A DNA stretch of 64,000 nucleotides from Pachysolen tannophilus NRRL Y-2460 (taxonomy: Eukaryota > Ascomycota > Pichiomycetes > Alaninales > Pachysolenaceae): positions 286,108 through 350,107 of the forward strand of contig KV454011.1 in assembly GCA_001661245.1 (NCBI GenBank), read 5' to 3'. Within the stretch, counting starts at the first letter, position 1, and every line of letters begins with the position of its first letter. The translations under genes were made by a program, and so were the position numbers. The notes beneath the pieces were generated by a model. That model had not been told where the DNA came from. It saw only the letters and a list, made by a program, of their open reading frames with translations, and made no database searches. Positions 10,726 to 20,774 of the stretch are shown here, in pieces.

Positions 10726-10924
10726 CTTTTTTTTTTTAAACTGATGCAAAAAAATAATTTCCTGAAATGGAAATTGTGTCACATAAACACGACCATAATT
10801 TTTCACTTTTATAAAAATGGGTATTAAAGATGGGAAGAACTACGACGACAACGACGACAACGACGACAACGACAAGAAAGATAGTTCTGTAAGTGTTTGT
10901 GTTGAGGAGTATTTTATTTTAGAG

Positions 10925-12268
10925 ATGTCTGGAAGGAGGATTGTAATTACTGGTGTTGGTCTTGTAACTCCTCTTGGAGTTGGTGTGAAGAATTCGTGGA
11001 CGAATTTGGTGAAGGGAAAATCGGGTTTAGTATCCACCAAGATATTAGATGAGTATGATAGGTATTACAAAGATATACCGAGTCAAGTTGTCGGTAAAGT
11101 TCCCGAATTGAAGGATGGTAATGTGAACGGTTTGGTTTTCCATGGTGGTGAAAGTAGTGGGTATTGGGATCCGACTAGTTTTCTACAGAATGGTGAAGTT
11201 AGGAAACTCCCCAGATTTGCACAATATGCTTTATGTGCTACTAAAGAAGCTTTATCCGATGCAAATTGGTTTCCTACACAAGAAGATGATTTAAATGATA
11301 CTGGTGTTTGTATCGGATCAGGAATTGGAAGTATTGAAGATTCTTTTAACAATTCGGTAAATTTCCATGAAAAGGGTTATAGGAAAATTCAACCTTTATT
11401 TGTACCTAAACTATTGGCTAATATGGCTTCAGGAAATGTATCTATAACTTATGGATTTAAAGGTCCAAATCATTCTGTATCTACAGCTTGTGCCACAGGT
11501 GTACATGCAATAGGAGATGCTGCTAGGTTTATAAAAGATGGATATTGTAATGTGATGGTTGCAGGAGCAACAGAAGCTACAATTCATCCTTTAGCCTTGG
11601 CTGGATTTGCTCGTGCAAAATCTGTAGTGACAAATTTTAATGATGACCCAACAGCTGCTTCAAGACCTTTTGATAAGGATAGAAACGGATTTGTATTAAG
11701 TGAAGGTTGTGGAATATTGATTTTAGAAAATTTAGATCATGCTTTACAAAGAGGTGTCAGTAATATTTATGGTGAAGTTGTTGGATATGGATTATCTGGA
11801 GATGGATATCACATAACATCACCTTCTCCAAAAGGCTTGGGGGCTCTGAGGGCAATGGAATTTGCATTAAAACAAGCAAATGTATTACCGAATGCTATTG
11901 ATTATGTAAATGCTCATGCCACATCAACATTATTAGGAGATAGAGCTGAAAATCAAGCAATTCAAACAATATTTGGCAATAACAATAAGGAATTAGCAGT
12001 TTCAAGCTCAAAAGGATCAATAGGTCATCTTTTAGGTGCTGCTGGTTCTGTAGAACTGATATTTGCCATATTAGCTATGCATAATAACGTTTTACCTCCA
12101 ACTTTGAATTGTGATTCTCCTGGAGGCGCTGAAGGTGATGATAAAGATAATTTTATTTTCAATTATGTTCAAAATAAAGCTCAAGATAAAGAGATCAATT
12201 ACTCTATGAGTAATAGTTTTGGATTCGGTGGTACTAATGCCTCCATTTGTTTTAAAAAAATTAAATAA
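10925..12268 (+). CDS. CEM1: Mitochondrial 3-oxoacyl-ACP synthase (type II fatty-acid synthesis)
   Basis: Condenses malonyl-ACP with acyl-ACP in mitochondrial fatty-acid synthesis, supplying the lipoic acid precursor. The protein is 447 residues with the start at 10925 (MSGRRIVITGVGLVTPLG). The frame is open further upstream to an Asp-rich ATG at 10817, but homologues begin at the chosen Met. The KAS catalytic triad is complete: Cys189 in STACATG, His331 in NAHATSTLLGD and His368 in GSIGHLLGAAG. The C-terminal NSFGFGGTNAS glycine loop is present. No clear cleavable presequence is visible, which is also true of S. cerevisiae Cem1. Two CTG codons, at 11846 (residue 308) and 12056 (residue 378), lie where bacterial or yeast homologues have Ala or Ser and not Leu. 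Confidence 0.95.
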   Translation: MSGRRIVITGVGLVTPLGVGVKNSWTNLVKGKSGLVSTKILDEYDRYYKDIPSQVVGKVPELKDGNVNGLVFHGGESSGYWDPTSFLQNGEVRKLPRFAQYALCATKEALSDANWFPTQEDDLNDTGVCIGSGIGSIEDSFNNSVNFHEKGYRKIQPLFVPKLLANMASGNVSITYGFKGPNHSVSTACATGVHAIGDAARFIKDGYCNVMVAGATEATIHPLALAGFARAKSVVTNFNDDPTAASRPFDKDRNGFVLSEGCGILILENLDHALQRGVSNIYGEVVGYGLSGDGYHITSPSPKGLGALRAMEFALKQANVLPNAIDYVNAHATSTLLGDRAENQAIQTIFGNNNKELAVSSSKGSIGHLLGAAGSVELIFAILAMHNNVLPPTLNCDSPGGAEGDDKDNFIFNYVQNKAQDKEINYSMSNSFGFGGTNASICFKKIK

Positions 12269-12363
12269 TGAAATCATAGTTATGAAATCTAATGAAGTTG
12301 TATAAATATCTATATCTATATCTATAACGAAAACAAACAAACAAAACATGCAATAACATTTAT

Positions 12364-13293
12364 CTAGTAAACTAATGGTATAATTCTATATCTAACAGTG
12401 TATTTTTTACCTTGTTCTTTACTTTTCTTTTGATAGAATTTAAAAGTTTCATTTGAAGAGACACTTAGGTTAACTAAAACCCATACAAGTATTACGAAAG
12501 CAGTTCTATCAGTCATCAATATAATGAATTCTGAAAGATATAAAAGAATCTCATCAAAATAGTGAGCACAACAGCATAATTTGAATAGTCCAAATCTTGG
12601 GATGCTATATTTAACTAACTTGGATAGATGAACATGATTTATATGTTGATCAATTGATGCAATAATAAACAATAAAATTGAGAAAATAATCCTCAAGTTA
12701 AATAAAGTTTTTGAATTGATTTTCTTTTCAATAATTGATGATTCATCTATAAAGTTAGGAATAGTTTTAATCAAGATATTCACATTGATTGCAAAATAAA
12801 AGAAAATTCCTACTACGTAATGTGAAACATTGATTTTAGAAAATTTGTTCGGTTTGAAATTGAAATAACACTCATAAAGTCTTCTTGATGCTTGAATTAA
12901 ATTCAAGAATAGCACTAATAACGATATATCATACGGTAAAGGGGTTTGAATTGAATTTGGTGATATTATAAATTTTTGTAAAAAATCCAAGGTTTCATCA
13001 CCAAGAACCAAAGATTTATTCTTTAAACTTATTAAAAAAATTATGAACAAACTTGAACATATAAACGATATTACATAAAAATGAATAAACCAGCTCTTTG
13101 GTAGTTGTAATTTCAAAAGAAAGGAAACTATTTTGTCTAGTTTAAATTTGCTTTTTCCCAGCTCTTTATTGGTGGATGTCTTGCCATATTTTAAAAATTC
13201 TGAAGATAGTGAAAATAAAGTTGCTAAAAGAACTAAACTTGTAAAATTAATCAACACTATATCAATCAAATGGCCTAAATAACTATAGACCAT
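12364..13293 (-). CDS. DFG10: Polyprenol reductase (steroid 5-alpha-reductase family)
   Basis: An ER membrane enzyme that reduces polyprenol towards dolichol, the lipid carrier for N-glycosylation and other mannose transfers (relative of human SRD5A3). The protein is 309 residues, with several hydrophobic helices along its length. Diagnostic segments are ASRRLYECYF, SHYVVGIFFYFAINV, and the C-terminal PRFGLFKLCCCAHYFDEILL block that corresponds to the catalytic C-terminal domain of the family. It ends close to the membrane with YRIIPLVY. It is convergent with CEM1, with 95 bases between their stops. It fits the several glycan-related genes in the window, though such clustering is probably coincidental. 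Confidence 0.88.
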   Translation of the reverse strand: MVYSYLGHLIDIVLINFTSLVLLATLFSLSSEFLKYGKTSTNKELGKSKFKLDKIVSFLLKLQLPKSWFIHFYVISFICSSLFIIFLISLKNKSLVLGDETLDFLQKFIISPNSIQTPLPYDISLLVLFLNLIQASRRLYECYFNFKPNKFSKINVSHYVVGIFFYFAINVNILIKTIPNFIDESSIIEKKINSKTLFNLRIIFSILLFIIASIDQHINHVHLSKLVKYSIPRFGLFKLCCCAHYFDEILLYLSEFIILMTDRTAFVILVWVLVNLSVSSNETFKFYQKKSKEQGKKYTVRYRIIPLVY

Positions 13294-13545
13294 ACTTGAA
13301 TTTATAACACCTTTTTCAACAAGGGCTTAGTAGAAGGAAAGAATCAAGCTAAAATAAATCATTTGATAAAGGGAAGATATATGTATTAAAAAAAAAATAA
13401 GTTAAAAGGGTTAATATATTTGCGTAAGCTTTTTTTATATGAAATAATATCTATAAGAGCAGTTATAGAAAAAATAGTTGAAAAAAAAAACAACAAAAAA
13501 AAAAGACCCGAAAACTATCTACGAAGCACTTAATATGCCTTTGGT

Positions 13546-16223
13546 TTAGTGACCGACTTCCTTGTGTTTATAAAATTGATTGACAAATCTTAAGACACCT
13601 CCATTATCGTCATCATCCTCATCGTAGTCGTCATCGTTACCTTCTTCGTTGACATCCGACATATCCTCATCCTTTCTTTTTTTCCTCCTATTCGGAACGC
13701 CATAGTACTCTTCATTCAAATGCGGTAAATTAGTTTGGAATGACTCTCCCAAGATGAAACTATTGTTCAAATTAGAGATATTGCTGCTATCGTTGTTGAT
13801 TGTATGTGGTTGCTGTCTTTGCGTTAATTTAGATGTATAATATGCAGAAGATGACGGATCTAACAACCCAGAATACATTGGATTCTGTAGCTTACTATTG
13901 CCGTTGAATCCGTTTTGTTGCGATGGAACATATCTTCTTGAATGCGACAAGGCATAAATACTATTATTGATATTACTGGCCATGTTTGCCTGACCAAAAG
14001 AAGTTGGAGTCTTGGTATCGTACATGGAATTGTACATTACTGATCTTTGTAGACTTGGATTGTACTTCATATTACCGTAGTTGTTTGCAGTACCACTACT
14101 GCTGTTGCTTGATGCAAAGTTACTATTAGCAACACCACCATAACTTTCTAGGAAATACATATACGACTTGATCATCTTGTCATCATTAGATGAGTAATAC
14201 TCATCTCTTAGCTTGTCTTTATGATTATTTCTATGCTTGACGTAACCATCACTATTTTTATGATTATTATTATTATGGTTGTTGTTGTTATTGTTATTAT
14301 CACCTGCACCATGAACAACAACACCATTGCCTTTAGTATTTTTGATGTTTTTATTCTCATCGAAATTAAACATCGCAAAAGTGCAAACATATCCGAGTCC
14401 ATCCACATGTACACTGAATTCCCTAAAGAAATCAATTATTCTATTACTTGATTTTGGAAGTGAAATACAAAGAATAAATGGTAATAAAATCAAACTCATT
14501 AATTCTTTGAGAATTATAATAAGTTTTAAATTGTAAAATTTTAAAAACTCATTTTTAACTTCTTCTGAATGGAGTTTTCCTTCCCATTCTCCTGGTAAGT
14601 AATGTGTAAATTGAGCAACATACCTTAAACTTGCTTCAGGATCAAAAACCAAAGTTTCATCTTGGATTGAATTTTTACATATTGTATAAACTGCTCCTAA
14701 AGATGAAATATAAAACAATACAGTCTTGTGATAAAAAATTTCAAAATTTAAGAAATTTTCCGGATCTAATATCGTTAATACTACTAATATAGATAGTAAT
14801 GATTCAGCTAAAAATGCTAAAAATTTTAAAACCAAATCAATTTTCTTCTTGGGGAATTGATTTATATATTTTGTTGCTGCTTCATTAGATAAATTCAATC
14901 TTTTCTTGAAAATATGATATAATTCATTAAACTCTCTTAATTTCCACATAGCTAATGGTGTATATTCTCTATTTCCAATCAAATTTGGATTTGTTCTGAA
15001 TTCATAGAAAAAAGTTAAGAAGTAGTATAATATGAAATAACTTACTAAGAATGGAGCCAATATAATGTTTAAAATACCGGCAATTATAAACCTTTTCCTT
15101 AGTTCTTCTGATAATTTCAATCTGTTGGATTCTTTTAAAAATTTTGGATTCAATTGACCATTTTCCTGCTGAAAGACAAAGTCAAATATGCATAAATTTA
15201 AATTCCATTCTAATGTCTTTGTTAAAAATAGTTCATTATTTGAAGATTTGAAAAAAGGTAACGATAAATTTAAAATATTTTTATTGAACAATGCGATAAC
15301 GTAATTTTCTTTTCTCATAATTCTATTAGCAATATCATGTGCATTTAGTCTTTTTTTAGATTTCAAATCATTGCTAATAACGTTATGATAATTATCTGAA
15401 ACCATAGCATTAGTATTTTGATCTCTTAAAATCATAATTTTTTGAACAATTAAACTCCAACTAATGGTTTGTAATTCTTCATCTTTTATTCCTAAAAGAT
15501 GATTATAAAAATTTTGAATATCTCTCAATTTTTTGTAATCTTCAAGTATAAATGATTTAATTTTAATTACTAAAAGTACCTCAACAACATAAAGGAAAAA
15601 CTTTTGCTTTAAAGGTATCTTAGAATAACATTGTGGAATCTTAACTTCACTATAATTAGTTACATGATTATTTTGTGAAAGTAATAAACCAAAATCAATA
15701 CAATTGCTCATAAACAAAGTTAAAAAGATAATGAAACATAGAGTTAACCAATCAATAACTTTGCTTATAATAATACATTGTAATCCATTACCAATGAAAT
15801 AAGCATAAACATCTGTAAGAAATTTATCCAAATTAGAAACGTTTGCCCATACCCATAACGATCTTTCTAAAGGAGTCAAGATTCCCAAATTTTTTCTTAA
15901 AAGTTTTTCCTGACTATTATCACCGTTGTTACCGTTACGTTGATCTTGACGACTAGTTCCTGACAGTCTCCTATTACTACTATATATATATTGAGGTGGA
16001 GGTGGCAATTTGTTATTGTTATTGTCGCCCCCATCATTAGTAGTATGATGATTTTTATTGACATCGTTTCTGTTATTTAAATTAAAAGATATATTCTTTG
16101 GCAATTTGTTCAAGGTCTTATTGGTTAAAACTCTTGCTCTTTGAGATATTCCACCTCCATTACCCAAATTGGTATTGGGATTATTACTATGACCAGATAG
16201 TAATATACCAGCATTATTATTAA

Positions 16224-16262
<39 letters not shown>

Positions 16263-16710
16263 GTTGATTATCGTCCTTCTTTATTGTATCGTCAATTAAA
16301 TTATTGTTTTCAACCATCAAACTCTCAGGCACTATGCCTTCACCTTCATCTTCAGACTCCGAGTCTTGTAATAAAGCATCATGACTCCCATCACTATCTT
16401 CATCTTCATCTTCATCTTCCTCCTCGTCATCTTCACTTTCTGAACTTATTGCATTATTATTACCCATACTCCTTATACGGCCACTTCTACCATTATTCTT
16501 TCCCCCAAAAACACGCTTCCCACCACTGCTATCTCCATGATCACTACCATGATTATCGTCATATTCCTGGTTTTGAGTCTTATAAAGAGATAACTCAGTC
16601 TCGTTATCATCGGTTAACAATGGCGTATCGCCATTGGGATAACTCGAACTTATTCCAAACACCCGAGACAAAAACGTATTGTTATTATTTATATCATTCG
16701 GACTCGCCAT
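13546..16710 (-). CDS. ATG9: Autophagy-related protein 9, lipid scramblase
   Basis: A multispanning vesicle protein that seeds the phagophore and scrambles lipids delivered by Atg2 (established for the family). It has 1054 residues against 997 in S. cerevisiae. The membrane core begins at about residue 275 with TPLERSLWVWANVSNLDKFL and continues through helices such as VIDWLTLCFIIFLTLFMSNC, the conserved YTPLAMWKLREFNELYH and the FREFSVHVDGLGYVC segment. Both tails are long and disordered. The N-terminal tail carries Asp/Glu runs (about 94-106) and an Asn run (about 151-170); the C-terminal tail is Asn/Ser-rich with an acidic end. The ATG at 16710 is the first in frame. It is near NOP14, as in S. 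cerevisiae. Confidence 0.96.
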
Positions 16711-17099
16711 TTTTCCTCCCTACTATTCTATTCACTTTCTTAATTGATCTATATGATTACTTTAAACACGTATACTTCCATTTGTATCTATTAATTATAT
16801 ATATATATATATATATAAATATATTCATCTTTTGTTATTAAGGTACAGACTTGCCATCTTATCGTTTGTTAAAGAATTTAGTAAGAGAAATGAAAACAGT
16901 CGTGCTCAATCGCACAAATATACAAAAACGGAAATATTTTTATTTCCCCCAAAAAAGTTAGGATTACATAATACAAACTTTAATTACCCCCTTTTGTATT
17001 TCTATATTCTAGTTTCAAGAGCAATTGGTTAAAAGAACAAGTTTGTGTGTTTATATAAGTGTGTATTAGTTGGTTTTATTGATCTATAAATGAAAATCA
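16711..17099. other. Intergenic region with a TA microsatellite, ATG9 promoter
   Basis: This 389-base stretch separates the ATG9 start from the ACO2 stop, both on the minus strand. A TA dinucleotide run lies at about 16796-16817. A T-rich stretch (about 16930-17000) lies next to the ACO2 3' end. No credible gene was seen. Confidence 0.5.
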
Positions 17100-19493
17100 C
17101 TATAACTTTTTCGATTGTCCAATAAAATTAATGGCACTTCCTGCTTTGAAGAAGCCAATTTGGTCTTTTGACATTGTATGTTTGCATCTGATGTCAAAAG
17201 TTTCTCCATTTGGTTTTTTCACTTGGAGTACTAATATGCCTCCGTTATTACCTTCTTTTTCAACCATTTCAATCAATCCTTTGGTGGTGATTTCATCATG
17301 GGAGCCTATTTTATCATAATCAGCTTCATTTTCGAAAACTAATGGTAACATTCCTTGTTTTTTCAAGTTAGTTTCATGGATTCTTGCAAATGATTTAACC
17401 AATATGATACAACCATTTAAAAATCTTGGTTGTAAAGCAGCATGTTCTCTTGCAGAACCTTCTCCATAATTGTGCTCTGCAACAACGATCCAAGGTCTTT
17501 TTTCTTCTTTCCATTTAAACATCAATTCAGGAATTTGGTAAGGTTTACCATCAAGATCATATGCAGTATTAACTTCACCTGTTTCTTTATTTTGAGCACC
17601 AATCAAAGTATTATAAGCAATGTTTTCTAAATGACCTTTATATTTAAGCCATGCACCTGCTGCAGAAATATGATCCGTAGTACATTTACCTTCAACTTTT
17701 AATATAACTGTAGCTTTTAATTCTTTACCATCCCAAGGTTTAAAAGGTTCCAATAATTGTAATCTTTCTGATTTTGGTGATACACTTACAGGAACATCAG
17801 CTTTTGGTTTTGGAGCCAATTCAGGGTAAAAACGATCTCTTCCTGGAATAAACCCTTTACCTGGTAATTCTTCACCAACAGGTGGATCAAATTTAAAATC
17901 TTGACCATTTTCCAATTTTATAGATTGGGTTAATGGATTAAAATTCATATCACCTGAATAAATCATTGCTGTAACAATATCTGGAGATGTTAAAAAATTC
18001 ATTGTATTTCTATTCCCATCATTTCTTGCTCTGAAATTTCTATTGAATGAAGTTAATATTACATTTGTTTCTTTTTTATCAAAATCTTTACCACGATCCC
18101 ATTGGCCAATACATGGACCACATGCATTTGCCAACACTACAGCTCCATTTCTTTCAAATACATCGATTAAACCATCACGTTCAATAGTTGCTCTAATTTG
18201 TTCTGATCCTGGGGTAACAAAAAATGGAATCTTAGGTTTCAATCCAGCTTTTTCAGCTTGCTTGATAATCGATGCAGCTCTAGACATATCCTGATACGAA
18301 GAATTAGTACAACTTCCAATCAAACCAGCAGATATAGTTTCTGGCCACTTATTTTCCTTTGTAGTTTCCAGTAATTTAGAAATCGGTGTTGATAAATCTG
18401 GAGTAAAGGGACCATTAACAGATGGTTCTAAAGTATTCAAATCCAACTCAATAATTTGATCATATTCTGCCCCTTCATCAGCTTGTAAAAATTTAAAATT
18501 ACGATTAACACTTTCTGCAGCTTTTGCAATTGGTTCTCTATTTGTAGAGACCAAATATCTATAATGAGCATCTTGCATTGGGAAAGTTGAAGTTGTAGCT
18601 CCAATTTCAGCACCCATATTACAAATTGTAGCCATACCTGTACAACTCAACGATTCAACACCATCACCAAAATATTCAACAATAAAACCTGTACCTCCAC
18701 GAACAGTTAACATACCAGCTAATTTGGTGATGATATCCTTTGGTGAAACCCATCCACTTAAATGACCTGTTAACTTAACACCAAGAATTTTAGGTGCCTT
18801 TAATTCCCATGGTGTCCCAGTTAACGCATCAACAGCATCTGCACCTCCAACACCAATGGCAATAGCTCCTAACCCACCAGCGTTTGGAGTATGCGAATCT
18901 GTTCCTAACATCATCAACCCAGGAACAGAGAAATTTTCAAGAACAATTTGATGAATTATACCAGAACCTGGACCCCAAAATTGAATTCCATATCTTTCAC
19001 CACATGATTTCAAGAAATCAAAAACTTCTTGATTTGTTGAAATTGAAGCTTTTAAATCAGATTCTGCACCTTTTTCAGAACCAACAATTAAATGATCACA
19101 ATGAATAGAAGCAGGAACAGCAGTCTCAGGTAAACCACAAGTCATAAATTGTAATAAAGCCATCTGTGCAGAAGCATCTTGCATGGCAACTCTATCTGGA
19201 TTCAATTTTAAATATTCTTTACCACGAATATCATGAACATTATGAAATCCAGATATTTCTTCAGGTTCTACCAAATGAGAATACAAGATTTTTTCAGCCA
19301 ACGTTAAAGGTTGATTATTCAATATTCTTTGAACCTTACTAAGATTATTAATAAGTTTTTCATACGGTGGTGTTCTTGATTTGAAAATCTCTGGGACATG
19401 ATGAAAAGCATCAGAAGACGAAGTTATCGTAGCTAATGATCTCTGTATCAATCTAGCTGATATATTTTTCAAAGGTTTCCTCACACTTAACAT
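17100..19493 (-). CDS. ACO2: Mitochondrial aconitase 2 / homoaconitase-type hydratase
   Basis: A [4Fe-4S] hydro-lyase of the aconitase family. S. cerevisiae Aco2 acts in lysine synthesis (homocitrate dehydration) and may back up the TCA cycle. The protein has 797 residues. The N-terminal 25 residues are basic and hydroxylated (MLSVRKPLKNISARLIQRSL), fitting a mitochondrial presequence. Cluster ligands are Cys395 (GSCTNSS), Cys458 and Cys461 (NACGPCIGQW). The substrate loops MLGTDSHTPNAGG and NYGEGSAREHAALQPR are intact, as is SFNRNFRARNDGN. Extended segments (CDHLIVGSEKG, FWGPGSGIIHQIVLENF) match Aco2 better than Aco1 from memory. The only in-frame CTG codon noticed, at 18371-18369, falls in a variable segment where I recall Ala in yeast Aco2. 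Confidence 0.92.
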   Translation of the reverse strand: MLSVRKPLKNISARLIQRSLATITSSSDAFHHVPEIFKSRTPPYEKLINNLSKVQRILNNQPLTLAEKILYSHLVEPEEISGFHNVHDIRGKEYLKLNPDRVAMQDASAQMALLQFMTCGLPETAVPASIHCDHLIVGSEKGAESDLKASISTNQEVFDFLKSCGERYGIQFWGPGSGIIHQIVLENFSVPGLMMLGTDSHTPNAGGLGAIAIGVGGADAVDALTGTPWELKAPKILGVKLTGHLSGWVSPKDIITKLAGMLTVRGGTGFIVEYFGDGVESLSCTGMATICNMGAEIGATTSTFPMQDAHYRYLVSTNREPIAKAAESVNRNFKFLQADEGAEYDQIIELDLNTLEPSVNGPFTPDLSTPISKLLETTKENKWPETISAGLIGSCTNSSYQDMSRAASIIKQAEKAGLKPKIPFFVTPGSEQIRATIERDGLIDVFERNGAVVLANACGPCIGQWDRGKDFDKKETNVILTSFNRNFRARNDGNRNTMNFLTSPDIVTAMIYSGDMNFNPLTQSIKLENGQDFKFDPPVGEELPGKGFIPGRDRFYPELAPKPKADVPVSVSPKSERLQLLEPFKPWDGKELKATVILKVEGKCTTDHISAAGAWLKYKGHLENIAYNTLIGAQNKETGEVNTAYDLDGKPYQIPELMFKWKEEKRPWIVVAEHNYGEGSAREHAALQPRFLNGCIILVKSFARIHETNLKKQGMLPLVFENEADYDKIGSHDEITTKGLIEMVEKEGNNGGILVLQVKKPNGETFDIRCKHTMSKDQIGFFKAGSAINFIGQSKKL

Positions 19494-20774
19494 TTCGGCT
19501 GGGCCAAAAAAAAAAATTAAACTAAACTAAACTAGTTTATCTAACTACTGAGGAAAACTTTTATTCTTCAATAAATAAATAAAAAAAAATAAAATAAATG
19601 AAAGAAACAAAGGTATTAAAGAATTCAAATGTAAATAAATTATAATATTCTCCAAAATATTTGTCCAATCATTTATCAAAAATTGATAATGACTAAAAGA
19701 ATTTTTGAAAAATAAATTTTTCACCGAAGTCGCTATGCAAGATGATCCTGTAAAGGACTGAAAAATAAAATAATACATAAACTTTAACACAGAACAGTAA
19801 AAATACGATTTGTGTATTATACAATTTATAAACCATAAAAATAGTTTTCTCTTTTATTCTATATTATTTATTTTCTTTTTTAGTTTATCTAATTCATTTT
19901 TTTTTGAAAAAGCAAAAAACAAAACTCAACTTCTATATTATGAAATTATTAGTTAGTTAAATTGAAAATCATCTGTTTTTTTTTCCTATGCACAAAAAAA
20001 AAAAAAAAAAAAAAGTACCACACTGCAAAACCATAAATATAATAGATGATAGAGAATTTATAACAGTGAAGTCAAGAAAAAAAGAAACCGTCTAAACTGA
20101 AAAGCAAATGAAAGGGATCCACAAAAAAATCAAAAAAAAAAAAAAAAAAAGCCGGTATGAAAAGATGATATTTAAGAGAATAAAATATTGTTATGAAGGT
20201 TCCGAAAACAACAACAAAAAAAATTATTAGAAAAGTAAATGATAATAATGAAAAAAAAAANNNNNNNNNNNNNNNNNNNNNNNNNNNNNNNNNNNNNNNN
20301 NNNNNNNNNNNNNNNNNNNNNNNNNNNNNNNNNNNNNNNNNNNNNNNNNNNNNNNNNNNNNNNNNNNNNNNNNNNNNNNNNNNNNNNNNNNNNNNNNNNN
20401 NNNNNNNNNNNNNNNNNNNNNNNNNNNNNNNNNNNNNNNNNNNNNNNNNNNNNNNNNNNNNNNNNNNNNNNNNNNNNNNNNNNNNNNNNNNNNNNNNNNN
20501 NNNNNNNNNNNNNNNNNNNNNNNNNNNNNNNNNNNNNNNNNNNNNNNNNNNNNNNNNNNNNNNNNNNNNNNNNNNNNNNNNNNNNNNNNNNNNNNNNNNN
20601 NNNNNNNNNNNNNNNNNNNNNNNNNNNNNNNNNNNNNNNNNNNNNNNNNNNNNNNNNNNNNNNNNNNNNNNNNNNNNNNNNNNNNNNNNNNNNNNNNNNN
20701 NNNNNNNNNNNNNNNNNNNNNNNNNNNNNAAATGAAAAAAANAAAAAAAAAAAAAAAAAAAAAAAGATAAAAAA
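19494..20774. other. Gene-free region between ACO2 and KRE6, containing an assembly gap
   Basis: About 1.28 kb between the ACO2 start and the KRE6-family stop, both on the minus strand. It is AT-rich with long A-runs (about 19989-20014, 20135-20150). A minus-strand frame at 19790-19545 starts at GTG and looks random. The right-hand part is interrupted by undetermined bases. No RNA gene was seen, but anything inside the gap is invisible. Confidence 0.55.
20261..20729. other. Assembly gap (469 undetermined bases)
   Basis: A run of N from 20261 to 20729, with a further single N at 20742. Both flanks carry the same motif, AATGAAAAAAA, so the gap was probably caused by a homopolymer or by a collapsed short repeat. 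Its true length may differ from 469. Single Ns also occur at positions 3 and 7, again in poly-A. Confidence 0.99.

Noticed and set aside
10817-10924. Upstream Asp-rich extension of CEM1 as a mitochondrial presequence
   Set aside because: It is strongly acidic (NDDNDDN), the opposite of a presequence, and homologues start at the Met at 10925.
16284-16841. 185-codon plus-strand His/Tyr/Leu-rich ORF
   Set aside because: It is antisense to the low-complexity 5' part of ATG9 and has no gene-like composition.
19545-19790. 81-codon minus-strand hydrophobic ORF upstream of ACO2
   Set aside because: It starts at GTG and shows no family motif; it is AT-rich chance translation.
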